A stretch of DNA of 64,000 bases from Chionoecetes opilio (lineage: Eukaryota > Arthropoda > Malacostraca > Decapoda > Majidae). The translations under genes were made by a program, and so were the position numbers. The notes under the pieces were generated by a model that was given only the letters and a program-made list of their open reading frames with translations, had not been told where the DNA came from and searched no databases. How positions within the stretch are numbered: position 1 is the stretch's first letter; each line of letters opens with the position of its first letter. Location of the stretch: contig JACEEZ010023664.1 of assembly GCA_016584305.1 (NCBI GenBank), forward strand, positions 527,083-591,082, read 5' to 3'. This document shows, piece by piece, positions 54,867 through 64,000 of this stretch.

Positions 54867-55200
54867 AATACACGTATACGCAGCCTTTTCCCAAACCATT
54901 GTATTTGCTGTTCAAACACAATATTCACATTCGCATTCGGGAATAATAAATATTATTATTCACATTCGCATTCACAAATGTTGAAAAATACATATTCGGA
55001 CCATCTCTAACAGGTACTATGGGTTTTCATATCTCCTTCACTATCAAGACAACTTGGTCTTTGTTTATACTGTACTGTACATGAAATAAAGTTCATGATA
55101 ACAAGAAGATCTTTCATCTTACCTTGAAAATGTAGCACAATGTGCTTCCAGGTTACTATGTTCATATATTTGAATGTTCATGAGTCGGGGAATTTATGAC
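54867..55200. other. MTIF2 intron, no gene seen
   Basis: It includes three close copies of TATTCACATTCGCATTC at 54920-54975. Confidence 0.55.
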
Positions 55201-55638
55201 CAGTATTCCCTCGAGGTTACGTTGCTGAAAATATAATCATTAATGGAACTTGAGGTTTAATGGAATGAATAGGGATGCGTTCCTAGACCTGTACTAAATA
55301 AATCTTGTAATGCCCACTATAGGCTATGTAAATAGTGTTTTATGTTTTATGTTCTATATAACCATCAGCATCATTGCAGGTGGGGAAGGCGGCACTAGAT
55401 GGAGAGGTCAAAAAGGGAGGAAGGGCTCAACAATGTTTAGTTTGGACTTCAAACTTAAGTTCTTGGATTTGATATCAGAGGCACTAGAGCTTGCCGGTCG
55501 CTTATAAGACATCACGGATCGTGTGCGTGATCATAACGGTGAGGGAGAGCCATCGTAAAAAGAGCATAAGGTACTAAAGAAGATTGATCATATAAGCCAA
55601 ATATCATAAAGCATGGCATCGTATAATGAGGGAATACT
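55201..55638. mobile_element. Short MITE with CAGTATTCCCTC ends
   Basis: Left end CAGTATTCCCTCGAGG; right end (reversed) AGTATTCCCTCATTATACG. The similar ATTCCCTC core and the intervening non-coding sequence support one element. The last 110 bp before the MTIF2 exon lie outside it. Confidence 0.6.
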
Positions 55639-55750
55639 CTTCATATAATCATAACTACATGTAACCTTGATAACTAAAGTTTCTCTACAGAGCTAAAACA
55701 ATCCCAACACACACTGCTACATTTCCTAATAAAGGTGTACTTCCTTGCAG

Positions 55751-55923
55751 GTGAGCTGTCATCCATGCGGCATTTGAAGGAGGAGGTGGAGAGCATAGCA
55801 CGTGGGAAGGAGTGTGGCCTGCGTTTTACTGACCAAGAGCTCAGGTTCCAACCCGGCGACACACTGATCTGCTACCGAATCAAACAAGTTTCTCAGACAA
55901 CAGACTGGGATCCAGGTTTCTAG
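55751..55923 (+). CDS. MTIF2: MTIF2 final exon: domain IV C-terminus and stop
   Basis: Acceptor CTTCCTTGCAG. It reads GELSSMRHLKEEVESIARGK, then ECGLRFTDQELRFQPGDTLI and CYRIKQVSQTTDWDPGF before TAG at 55921-55923. The ending WDPGF is the conserved extreme C-terminus of animal MTIF2. With it, the C-terminal part of the protein is complete from G5 to stop. Confidence 0.95.
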
Positions 55924-56283
55924 GACTCGCAGGTGCAGAGAACAAATGTTTCCTTTTTGCCACTGGCCTTTTTCCAAATGTGGGGAGACATCCGTGAAAA
56001 GAATAGAATGCAGGAATCCATTTCAATGTGAAGGGAATCATAGATAACTTTAAAGAATTCAACAAACTGTTTCATACGTGCTTGATTTTACAATGTTTCC
56101 TTTTGCTCATTTTCACAGAACCTGTCACATTTTGGATTTTTTTGACATATTTCTCATTTTCTTTATTTTTATCCGTCTTGCAGCAATTTCATAATACGTA
56201 CATACCTGTACATACCTGTACGAATACATATAAAGGTTGACCAATGGAAATCCGGCAACCTTGGGACCTGAGGGTTGTTGGAT

Positions 56284-56457
56284 TAAGGCTGATTCACACT
56301 GGCGTTTTTTCGGCATTTTTATCTGACGAGAAGGGGTCTGGTCTGGGGCTGGTGTCATGATCGCAATAGGTTTTCAACAAAAATCACACACCGAGCGACC
56401 CAGACCCCTTCTCGTCAGATAAAAATGCCGAAAAAACGCCAGTGTGACTCAGCCTTT
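56284..56457. mobile_element. Hairpin MITE in the likely 3' UTR
   Basis: AAGGCTGATTCACACTGG then CGTTTTTTCGGC, ATTTTTATCTGACG and AGAAGGGGTCTGG are mirrored with one or two differences by CCAGACCCCTTCT through CCAGTGTGACTCAGCCTT. Arms are about 57 bp and the loop about 60. The CACACTGGCG ends resemble PIF/Harbinger MITEs. Confidence 0.85.
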
Positions 56458-56520
56458 ACTGATATTCCAGATAACTAAAGGTTTTCCTTCGAGACCATGT
56501 ATATGTTGTATAAATCAGGA

Positions 56521-56526
56521 AATAAA
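56521..56526 (+). promoter_or_regulatory. Candidate poly(A) signal of MTIF2
   Basis: AATAAA, about 600 bp after the MTIF2 stop codon. Confidence 0.5.
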
Positions 56527-56545
56527 TACTGTAAATAATGAAAAC

Positions 56546-57177
56546 CAATTGACAGCTGATTGCAGACAAGCTCTTACGCTAAGACTGGCACGAGAACTCA
56601 ATCAGCTATTGCCTGCAATACCTGAGTGACAAAGTCCCGAATGCATTCACCAGGTTGTTGAAGGAGGGAACGAAGGTGGTTCTGTTCTGTAGGATTAGTC
56701 ACGAAGACAGCAGAGGGGAGAGCACAGTTACATGCCAAGTACCATTTGACAGTTGCCTCACCAGGTAGCACTCCTGCCAGATGCTTGTGGATTGCCTGGT
56801 GAGCCCAAACCTACCTAAGTGTATAGCTGGGCATAGACAAGGCAGTGGCGGGCCGAGGTGGTGGGGTTCTTGCGGGTAGGCAGCATTGTTGGTGAAATCA
56901 GTGAGGTTAGGCCACCCTTAGCAGGGACAGTGGGTGGAGGTGTTTAGTAGAATTCTTGAAGCGGTCATAGCTAAGAACGTATATCATAACAAGACAAAAT
57001 GGCGCATTTTAGCCATAACTGGCTGGCAAGTATTACATAAATGGGGGGGGGTAAGTATTATAAAATCGCATGGGAGGCAAGGACTTGGTTGAGCGTGTCT
57101 TAGCACGGATACATGTCTTAGCATGATATACAGTCCTGCTGCTATGATATACGTTCCTACAGTCAACATGGCCGAGC
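56546..57177. other. No gene recognised
   Basis: Intergenic-looking sequence. A G run is at 57042-57050. No product or element ends identified. Confidence 0.45.
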
Positions 57178-57335
57178 CATAAGTCTCAGCGAGGGAATAT
57201 TCGCCCATGTAGGGACGTGTTGAGTGAACTGAGGGATGCAGAGCTGATTAGTAAATACCATTTAGACCGTGACAACATATTATTCATTACCAACCTTGGG
57301 CGGACAGCCTATGGAGCAAAAAACTCTCCATCTGG
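57178..57335 (+). pseudogene. PIF/Harbinger-like transposase N-terminal remnant
   Basis: The frame reads GNIRPCRDVLSELRDAELIS, then KYHLDRDNILFITNLGRTAY before diverging. Harbinger transposases (HARBI1 family) have a similar start, with a D-A-E-L-I-x-K/R-Y-x-L-D/S-R core before the DDE domain. No catalytic domain follows, so this is a scrap or a MITE that kept the 5' coding end. Confidence 0.5.
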
Positions 57336-59099
57336 CAACTCTGTCCCGTGTTTACACGGAGGCTCCTCAACGGTACATCTCTATGCATTATTTTCCATAG
57401 CTAATTACTACATTACTCTCTGTGTCACCATCCTAACCATGTTATTGACATAGGAAAAAAAGTATAAATCCATAAAATGTGGTCAGCGTCTGAATTTACG
57501 GATTAAATTACCATTTGAAACAAACATTACTGCTATATTTTGGAGTCAATTATGATAGATGGTTTTGCTAGAATCCAAGCCTTATGATATATGGCATATG
57601 TCATTAATTTATGATATTCAGGAGCTATGACACTTATCTGCCGTAACTATGATACACACTTCGTGAATTCCACTACAGGCGAGCTTTTTTTTCAGATGTC
57701 GAAAGTATTTGTTTCAGTCTGAGATTTGTTGCCCCAAACACTCTTCCAGCCCAAATATCTTGAGCAGAGAACGCAATAATACAGATTTCTTTCAAAAATA
57801 TTCTTTCGATATCAGAAATTGAACCACATATGGACAGAAAATAGATTTTTATGTATTGGAATTTTGATTCTATCATCACCAAATTTGAGTCTGTTATTGC
57901 TGTCATAACAATTGTCCTGCACTAAATGTTTGCAGTAACACAACTCTAATTCTAAAGCCCATCAACCTTAGTTCTCAGTGTCGTAACTGCAACTGTTGCT
58001 TATTACTTACGATCTTGTTGTTGTTCCTTCTCGTCTGGCATAGTAAGGTTCAGGAACAACGATTGCATTTACAGTTATTATTATTTCATTTCTTACATCT
58101 CATTACATCTCCTTTGCTCTTTCCCATAATACATAAGGTCGTAATACACCGCATAGCTACTTAATTATCACTCCCTACATTCCCTAATTCACAACATTAT
58201 CAACAAAACTTCATATATATGCATGCACACTCCCTGGTAGCTACATCCTATCCTTAAACATCCTAACACATTGAATATAGCTGCATGTCTACCTAATTAA
58301 GATGACTACAACTCTCGTACAACACAACTTCCACTTACCTGAAGAAGGGTGAGGCCCATGGTTTAGTCAGAGGTAGAATGAGTACAATTTCCTCTGAGTT
58401 TGGCCTTATATATGGCATTCTTAAGGTATTTGGCATTTATCAGTTTCGGCCTCACAAACTTATTTCTAATTTATTTCTATATTATTGGTAAATTTCTATT
58501 GGTCTTTTCTTCTGTTAGACACACCTTCTCTTCTCCCATAAGCTTTATATTTTCCAATCTCCACCTTCTTACATCCCGACACATATTTTAACTTCCATCA
58601 TTGGCTAGATATTTTTCCGTAAAGGCGTGTCAGACTTCTTTCCTTTGTGTCATTCGCCCAAACCTATTTCCAACCACACTTTAGGGCATTCCCAAATCTG
58701 CTTCCCTCTTTATTCGCCCAAGACCACATTTCGACACACCCACCTTTTCAAACCACGCCTACAATGATTTCCCTTCATGCAAAGGACTACAGCAGATCCC
58801 CCTTTGCTAAGGGGGAGCGGAGATCTGGTCTGTCTCCCTGGCACCTGCCTTCGTGTTGTTTACACAAAGCCGATATCCCCTACATATGGTCACTTTGCCA
58901 TTTTTCCTTTTCTGCCTTCACACGGTCATGTGTAATGCTTCCACCACGTCTATTTCCTCTCTCTCTCTGTTCCTCCCTCACAACATCTGGCTTTTAACAA
59001 CCTTCCCTTCTGGTAACCCAACTACCTTCTCTTGTCTTGCCTATTCTCATTTATTTAATTTTCTCTTATTCCTCTCTTTATTTCATCTCCCCTATTCAT
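57336..59099. other. No gene recognised
   Basis: AT-rich sequence. Frames around 58640-59000 are long but Ser/Phe/Leu/Pro-rich and unstructured; the last part may be the 5' region of the jockey-like LINE that follows. Confidence 0.4.
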
Positions 59100-59905
59100 A
59101 TTTCCATATCTTCTTATGTGCATTGCATTCGCAAGCGCGTTGCGACATCAGCCTGTTCTCGTGCTCTTCAAGATAGAGAGAAGACTCATAAATGGTATCG
59201 TAACCATCCATCTCCTGAAACTCATGTTCTTTATATTTCTTCCCGTAATCATGCCATATCTTTTCTTCAATGTACCAAAAATTACTTCATTAATAGAAAA
59301 TGTCAAAATCTTTCTGATTCTAACTCCTCTCGTGACTTCTTACCTAGCCAAAAACATGTAACCATTTTTTCTTCATCTTTCCCTCCTATGCTTCACCCAG
59401 ATGGCTCCACAGCTGTCTAATCTCTTTCTAAAGCTGAACTCCTTGCTCAAATCTTTGCTCAAAATTTCATTCTGGTTGATGAAGGGGGTTGTTCCTCCTT
59501 CTCCTCCACCCTCTGACTATATTGGGGAGGCGGTGGCCGAGCGGTTAGCATCTTGGAGTGCTGAGCTCAATGTCCCGAGTTCGAATCCTGCCGGGGGCAA
59601 CTCTTTCAAGAGCCTGGTAGGGGAGCAGAAGGTCCTGAGTTCACGTCCCACCAAGGAGCAACTGTCAAATCCATCGTCGAGTGACTGAAGAAACCCGCAT
59701 GCTGTTATAACCTGTTCTCCGTCTGCGTGTGCAACGAAGAAACTCCAGGGACAGCGTGAGCCTAAATTGAAGATAACGTCAGAGAAAACGGGATCTTCAC
59801 CTAAGACCACAGGTGTCACTATAAGAATCCAGCCTGCGCCACTAACGGGCGAGTTCAACCAACATCATCAAGAACTCTATAAAGCCTACAGGCGCTATTG
59901 GCTCC

Positions 59906-59943
<38 letters not shown>

Positions 59944-61085
59944 TGGGTATGCCTGTTATTAAGATCCTTCGTAATGATGTTTTCTTTGCCTTCTCTGGCT
60001 TTGATCCTCGGAAGGCTTACGGTCCTGACGGAGTCCCTCCTATTGTTCTCAAAAACTGTGCTTCTGTGCTTGCACCCTGCCTGGTCAAACTTTTCCGTCT
60101 TTGTCTATCTACTTCCACCTTTCCTTCTTGCTGGAAGTTGCTCACATTCAACCTGTTTCTAAAAAGGGTGACCGTTCTAATCCTTCAAATTACTCTCCCA
60201 TAGCTTTGACTTCCTGCCTTTCTAAAGCTTTGAATCTATACTTAATAAGAAGATTCTTAAGCATCTATCTGCTCACAATATGTATTCTATCTGATCGATT
60301 CTATCTGATATATTTACGGTTTCCGTAAAGAGTGATCTACTGGCGATCTTCTAGCTTTCCTAACTGAATCTTGGTCATCCTCCTATGGAGGTTTTGGTGA
60401 AACTTTTGCTGTTGCCCTTGACATATCAAATGCTTTTGAGTCTGGCACAAATAATTAATTTTCAAACTACCCTCTTTCGGTTTCTATCCTTCTCTCTGTA
60501 CCTTCATCTCAATTTTCCTTTCAAACTGTTCTATCGCAGCTACTGTAGACGGACATTGTTCTTCTCCTAAGTCTATGAATATTGATGTTCCTCAGGGTTC
60601 TGTCCTATCACCCACTCTCTTTCTATTATTCATTAATGATCTTCTAAGTCTAACTCAAAGCCCTATCCACTCCTACGCTGATGATTATACCCTGCATTTA
60701 TCAACGTCGTTCATTAGACGTCCAACTCAACAGGAATTAAGTGATTCACGGAGGGATGCCACAGAGCGCCTAATTTCTGATCTTTCTATAATTTCTGATT
60801 GGGGCAAAGCAAACCTTGTATTGTTTAATGCCTCAAAAACCCAATTTCTTCACCTACCTATTCGACATAAACTTCCAGATAACTCTGCCCTCTTCTTCAA
60901 TGGCACTCAACTGTCTCCCTCTTCTACATAAACATTCTCGTTTTATCCTATACTAAAAATCTGAACTGGAAATATTACATCTTATCTCTTGCTAAAACAG
61001 CTTCCAAGAAGTCCTGTGGTATCGGCGTCCATTTTTTCTCCCTCCCAGGTGCTTGTTCTGTACAGAGGCCTTATCCGCCCATCAT
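59100..61085 (+). mobile_element. Jockey-like LINE, truncated at both ends
   Basis: The order is HKWYRNHPSPETHVLYISSR, FINRKCQNLSDSNSSRDF, PPMLHPDGSTAV, the SINE insertion, IKILRNDVFFAFSGFDPRKA, YGPDGVPPIVLKNCASVL, SNPSNYSPIALTSCLSKA-like sequence, VPQGSVLSPTLFLLFINDLL, IHSYADDYTLHLS (60674), ISDWGKANLVLFNASKTQF and VLYRGLIRP. The YADD catalytic box is intact but frames shift near 59430, 60150 and 60280-60560. Same family as 8217-9104 and 2171-2422. Confidence 0.8.
59527..59940 (+). mobile_element. tRNA-derived SINE with 7-bp TSD and poly(A)
   Basis: TATTGGG lies on both sides (59520-59526, 59941-59947). The head GGCGGTGGCCGAGCGGTTAG is a tRNA A box and CCCGAGTTCGAATCCTG a B box, so an internal RNA polymerase III promoter is present. 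The body of about 300 bp ends CTACAGGCGCTATTGG and a 30-A tail (59911-59940). The cleanest SINE in the window. Confidence 0.92.
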
Positions 61086-61674
61086 GCAGGCACGTGCAGA
61101 AGGGGGGTGCTGGGGGTGCCCGAGCACCTGCCCCTTTTGCCCCATGCCTTATAAGTGCCCTTTTCAGAAGTCACTTAGCACTTCAGACTGAGAGCTGACG
61201 TTAGCTTAGTTCAGATAGGTTAGTTATGATACGACTTCATGTAAAATAAAGCGTTTAAATTTTTTTTTTTATTACATTTTATTATTACTGTTACTATTAT
61301 TATTAGTAGTAGTAGTCATAGTAGTAGTGCGTAGTAGTAGTAGTAGTAGTATCATTATCATTACTATTATTTTTTTTCTATATGAATGTGCTAGATACAC
61401 GATGACTATGTTGGCAACAGTGACTCAGCTGACCCGCATGCCGTCTTGTTGACGCCTGGCCCTGTAGTGTGGGAAGCACGACGCATTGAGCCTTGAGGTA
61501 TTTCATGTTATTTGCATCTATTTTTGTGGTTCTTAACCTTGAAAGTACTTCTGACCAATTGAACTGTCTTTAGAAAGATTTTAAAGACAACTTTTGGCCA
61601 AGATTCACGTATAATCTCCCTCTTCCTGTAATGGATATCTACCTACTAATCGTCTCCCGGAGTCTTGGAAAGTA
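61086..61674. other. No gene; TAG/ATT microsatellites at 61260-61375
   Basis: A GGGGGGTGCTGGGGGTGCCC stretch directly follows the LINE breakpoint. Poly(T)/ATT and (TAG)n runs occupy 61260-61375. No product recognised. Confidence 0.6.
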
Positions 61675-62318
61675 CACACAAACCTCCATTTCCCGGACCT
61701 CCATTTCCCGGATATTGGATTTGCCGGACAAAATCCGAGGTCCGGGGATATGTCAAGAGTCCCAAACATTTTTTATTTTTTTATTTACGTTAAATGCCTG
61801 GTCCTGTTCGTAAATTGACAAAGTTGTCCGGCGGTCCAAGCGTCTCCTGTCACCCCTGGTCAGTGTCCGCGCCTCCCGCCAGGTGGCATGCTCAGCGGTC
61901 GTATTGTTTACATTTGGGCACACTTTCTGCTGCCTCCCGCCAGGTGGCAGCATCCTCAGCGGTCGTGTTGTTTACATTTGGACACACGACACTCACGGTT
62001 CACCTGCACCGCCTCCGTTAGTCCTCTGACCCCCACTGCCCCTGGTACAAGAACGTCTCTTGAGACTATTGAACACTTTCTGCTGCCTCCCGCCAGGTGG
62101 CAGCATGCTCAGCGGACGTAAAAGTCCGTGGCGGGGTAGTTGATATTGGCGGTTGCCGGACAGTAAATACTAGAGTAGGATCTGGGGGTGGGTAATGGCA
62201 TCGGACTTTTTTTTTTTTTTCTTTAGAGGATAATTCCTGGACTGTTGCGATTCCCGGACTTTTGCGGTTCCCGGACCAGTGCTTCCCCCTATTAGTCCGG
62301 GAAAACGAGGTTTGTGTG
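61675..62318 (-). mobile_element. 153-bp-repeat MITE, second clean copy
   Basis: Ends CACACAAACCTCCATTT and CGAGGTTTGTGTG with TA outside (61673-61674, 62319-62320). It is the reverse of 41582-43639, with about two truncated internal units (CTGCCTCCCGCCAGGTGG at 61873, partly, 61930 and 62082). Confidence 0.85.
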
Positions 62319-62623
62319 TATATTTTGTTTTCATTCTGGGTTCCAATTTCGAACATCGAAGTCATGATGTACAGAGATATTGTACTGAATATCAAGAAAT
62401 GAGTGCATAAGGATAACCAGATCGCTTAAAAACGGTGTCCATATCTTCTTTCAAGTTCTTTGAACAATCAGTGTTACTTTGTACTTACGGGACTAGGCTA
62501 TTGAATTTAGACGTTCTTAATAGAAATACCCACGAAAACTCTTTCAAAAATAATTGTCTGTGGACCAGGTAAGCAGAGATGACAACGAAACCTCTACTGG
62601 AAATTTGTTCAGTATAGTGTAAG

Positions 62624-62913
62624 CAGTGGCGGATTAAGGAGGCATGGGGCCCGTGGCTGAAAGTCAAATATGGGCTCCCTGCCTTAAACTAGGTGTGGGT
62701 GGTGAGCAAAGTAAGCCTTTGTAGGCGGGGGTGTCTGCCCCCCCAGATTTTTTTAAAATTAAGTATCTTTGGGGTCATTTTGAGGCCTACGGAGGAATAT
62801 AGGCCAATTTAAATCTTCTTTTTTTTATCCTGGTGGAAAGAAGAAAGGAATTAGGGACCCCGTAAACATTGGGGGCCCCTGGCTGTCAGCCCCCCACCCT
62901 TAATCTGCCACTA
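62624..62913. mobile_element. hAT MITE, 290 bp, perfect 8-bp TSD
   Basis: Ends CAGTGGCGGATTAAGG and CCTTAATCTGCCACTA; AGTGTAAG flanks both sides (62616-62623, 62914-62921). Inside, ATGGGGCCCGTGGCTG and GGGGGCCCCTGGCTGTC are imperfectly inverted. Confidence 0.9.
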
Positions 62914-62921
62914 AGTGTAAG

Positions 62922-64000
62922 TGATTAGTATAATTGGGTATTTTTTTATGATTTTTAAAGATATTTTTGGAAACATTGCAAGTTTGAATCTGAAATAGCA
63001 AAAAATAGTTGTCTACAGAGTTTATTGATTTTATCCACTTTTAGTTTTGTTTGCACCTTTAAGTAAAAGTTTATATGAGAAATTAGCTCATCTATTTTTA
63101 ATCAAATTTTATAGCAACAACATAATTAAATTTTTATATTATTGTATATAAATAAATGACCTCGTAATTTCAGTCACAATACACTATAAACCCCTAATGT
63201 AATTTTTTGGTGTTCACGTAAGATCTCCCGGATATGTAGTTCAGACAGTTGGCAAGCCTATTAGTTTAGGCTAGTAGCAAAGTTAGGTTAGGTTGGGCTT
63301 GAATAAATTAGGACAGGTGAGATTAGGTTATTCATAGTATCAACTCAGATGACATTTATGGGTTTAGTCATTAATTCCAATGGCCAGCTGAATTATATCA
63401 TTATGTTGGCTTACTAAAATGGCTAGAGGATGCCCATAGTTATTTAAATATTCCTTTACTTTTTTTTACGTATTGACAGGGGCGGATTGGGTACCCTAAA
63501 CCAGCCTGGGACAGACACCTACCGGCCCTGGCCCTATCTTGCCAACTTCAGTCATGAATAAAATGCAGTACCCCTGAATAGAAAAATATTACTTATTCTA
63601 TTTCAAATCGGTACAAACTAAAATGTTGAATATACGGTATTCAAACCAAAAAATATATCATATACACCACACTTGTAAATTTGTTTCTATAGTTCTTGTA
63701 TGAAAGTGCGTTTTCACAGACTGAAAAGCTATTGAAGCAATATGTCTACGTAGATTCACGCAATAAACCCAGCCATTCAAGAACTATTTTACAAAACATT
63801 TCAATTCTAACCAGCAAACTGGACTGAGCATCAACACAGCTGCTGATCATCCCGCCACACAATCCACTTGACTATAAATATGCACATTTCTCATACTTCC
63901 CGTCAATATAATCACTCATTTTAAAATTTACATGAGTCTTATCATTCAGTACTCATTACTTGGTGATTTCAATGTTCACCACCATCTTTGGCTATCATCT
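62922..64000. other. No gene recognised
   Basis: AT-rich sequence. A GGCGGATTGGG motif at 63482 may start another hAT MITE whose right end I could not find. A short TTAGGTTAGGTTGG is at 63283. Confidence 0.45.

Larger units (their letters stand above)
55924..56545 (+). other. Likely 3' UTR of MTIF2
   Basis: AATAAA lies at 56521-56526, preceded by no earlier canonical signal on this strand after the stop. If used, the UTR is about 620 bp and would include the hairpin MITE at 56284-56457. Confidence 0.5.

Noticed and set aside
58640..59000. 116-codon frame upstream of the jockey-like LINE
   Set aside because: Ser/Phe/Pro/Leu-rich with no recognisable motif; at best a 5' remnant of the LINE.
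59527..59600. tRNA gene
   Set aside because: A and B boxes are present, but the fold is not a full tRNA and a 300-bp body, poly(A) and TSD follow: a SINE.
1..64000. Bacterial-type operon, defence island or integrated virus
   Set aside because: No operon structure, ribosome binding sites or viral structural genes were seen; all large frames trace to transposable elements, MTIF2 or noise.

Overview
The window is nuclear DNA from an animal, most likely an arthropod and probably a decapod crustacean. It has spliced exons with GT/AG borders, non-LTR retrotransposons whose 3' tails repeat TAGGTAAATA, tRNA-derived SINEs, short TTAGG-like stretches and many microsatellites. No bacterial or viral replicon is visible. 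The organism call is an inference from repeat style; no species can be named.

One host gene can be recognised: mitochondrial translation initiation factor 2 (MTIF2), on the + strand. Seven clean exons run from the G5 region of the GTPase domain to the stop codon: 35229-35447, 35584-35724, 36094-36302, 44500-44720, 47428-47592, 49430-49570 and 55751-55923. Their splice phases agree throughout. Upstream lie a G4 exon with a 2-nt deficit (33786-33833), a badly damaged but recognisable G3 exon (about 24229-24412), a speculative P-loop exon (about 18650-18775) and a possible presequence exon (9969-10173). If all belong, the gene covers about 46 kb, nearly all of it transposon-filled intron.

The rest is layered mobile DNA. 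0-9.3 kb: a complete mariner with one frameshift, inserted in a LINE ORF1; SINEs; a near-full LINE (family A) with part of its reverse transcriptase replaced; a jockey-like fragment. 11-17.3 kb: pogo-like and hAT elements nested up to three deep, several with intact target-site duplications (TSDs). 15.75-24.5 and 26.4-27.96 kb: sequence of unusual character, full of homopolymers, in which repeats and an MTIF2 exon known from clean copies are distorted; a base-calling or polishing artefact is more likely than biology. 29-32.7 kb: two family A LINE copies joined by a (CACG)n tract. 36.3-43.9 kb (one MTIF2 intron): nested terminal-inverted-repeat elements, a 153-bp tandem array split by an RTE-like LINE, and a hAT MITE. 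44.8-48.5 kb: two pogo-like elements, a SINE inside a SINE and a 408-bp palindrome. 49.6-54.9 kb: family B LINE copies broken by two MITEs and by a 1.76-kb insertion with an unrecognised, frame-broken ORF. 57-63 kb: a Harbinger-like scrap, a jockey-like LINE carrying a SINE with a perfect TSD, and further MITEs.

I see no convincing new multi-gene system. The items most worth a second look are the unrecognised 49.7-51.5 kb insertion, the damaged sequence zone and what it does to MTIF2, the nested element stacks, and the long palindrome in an MTIF2 intron.
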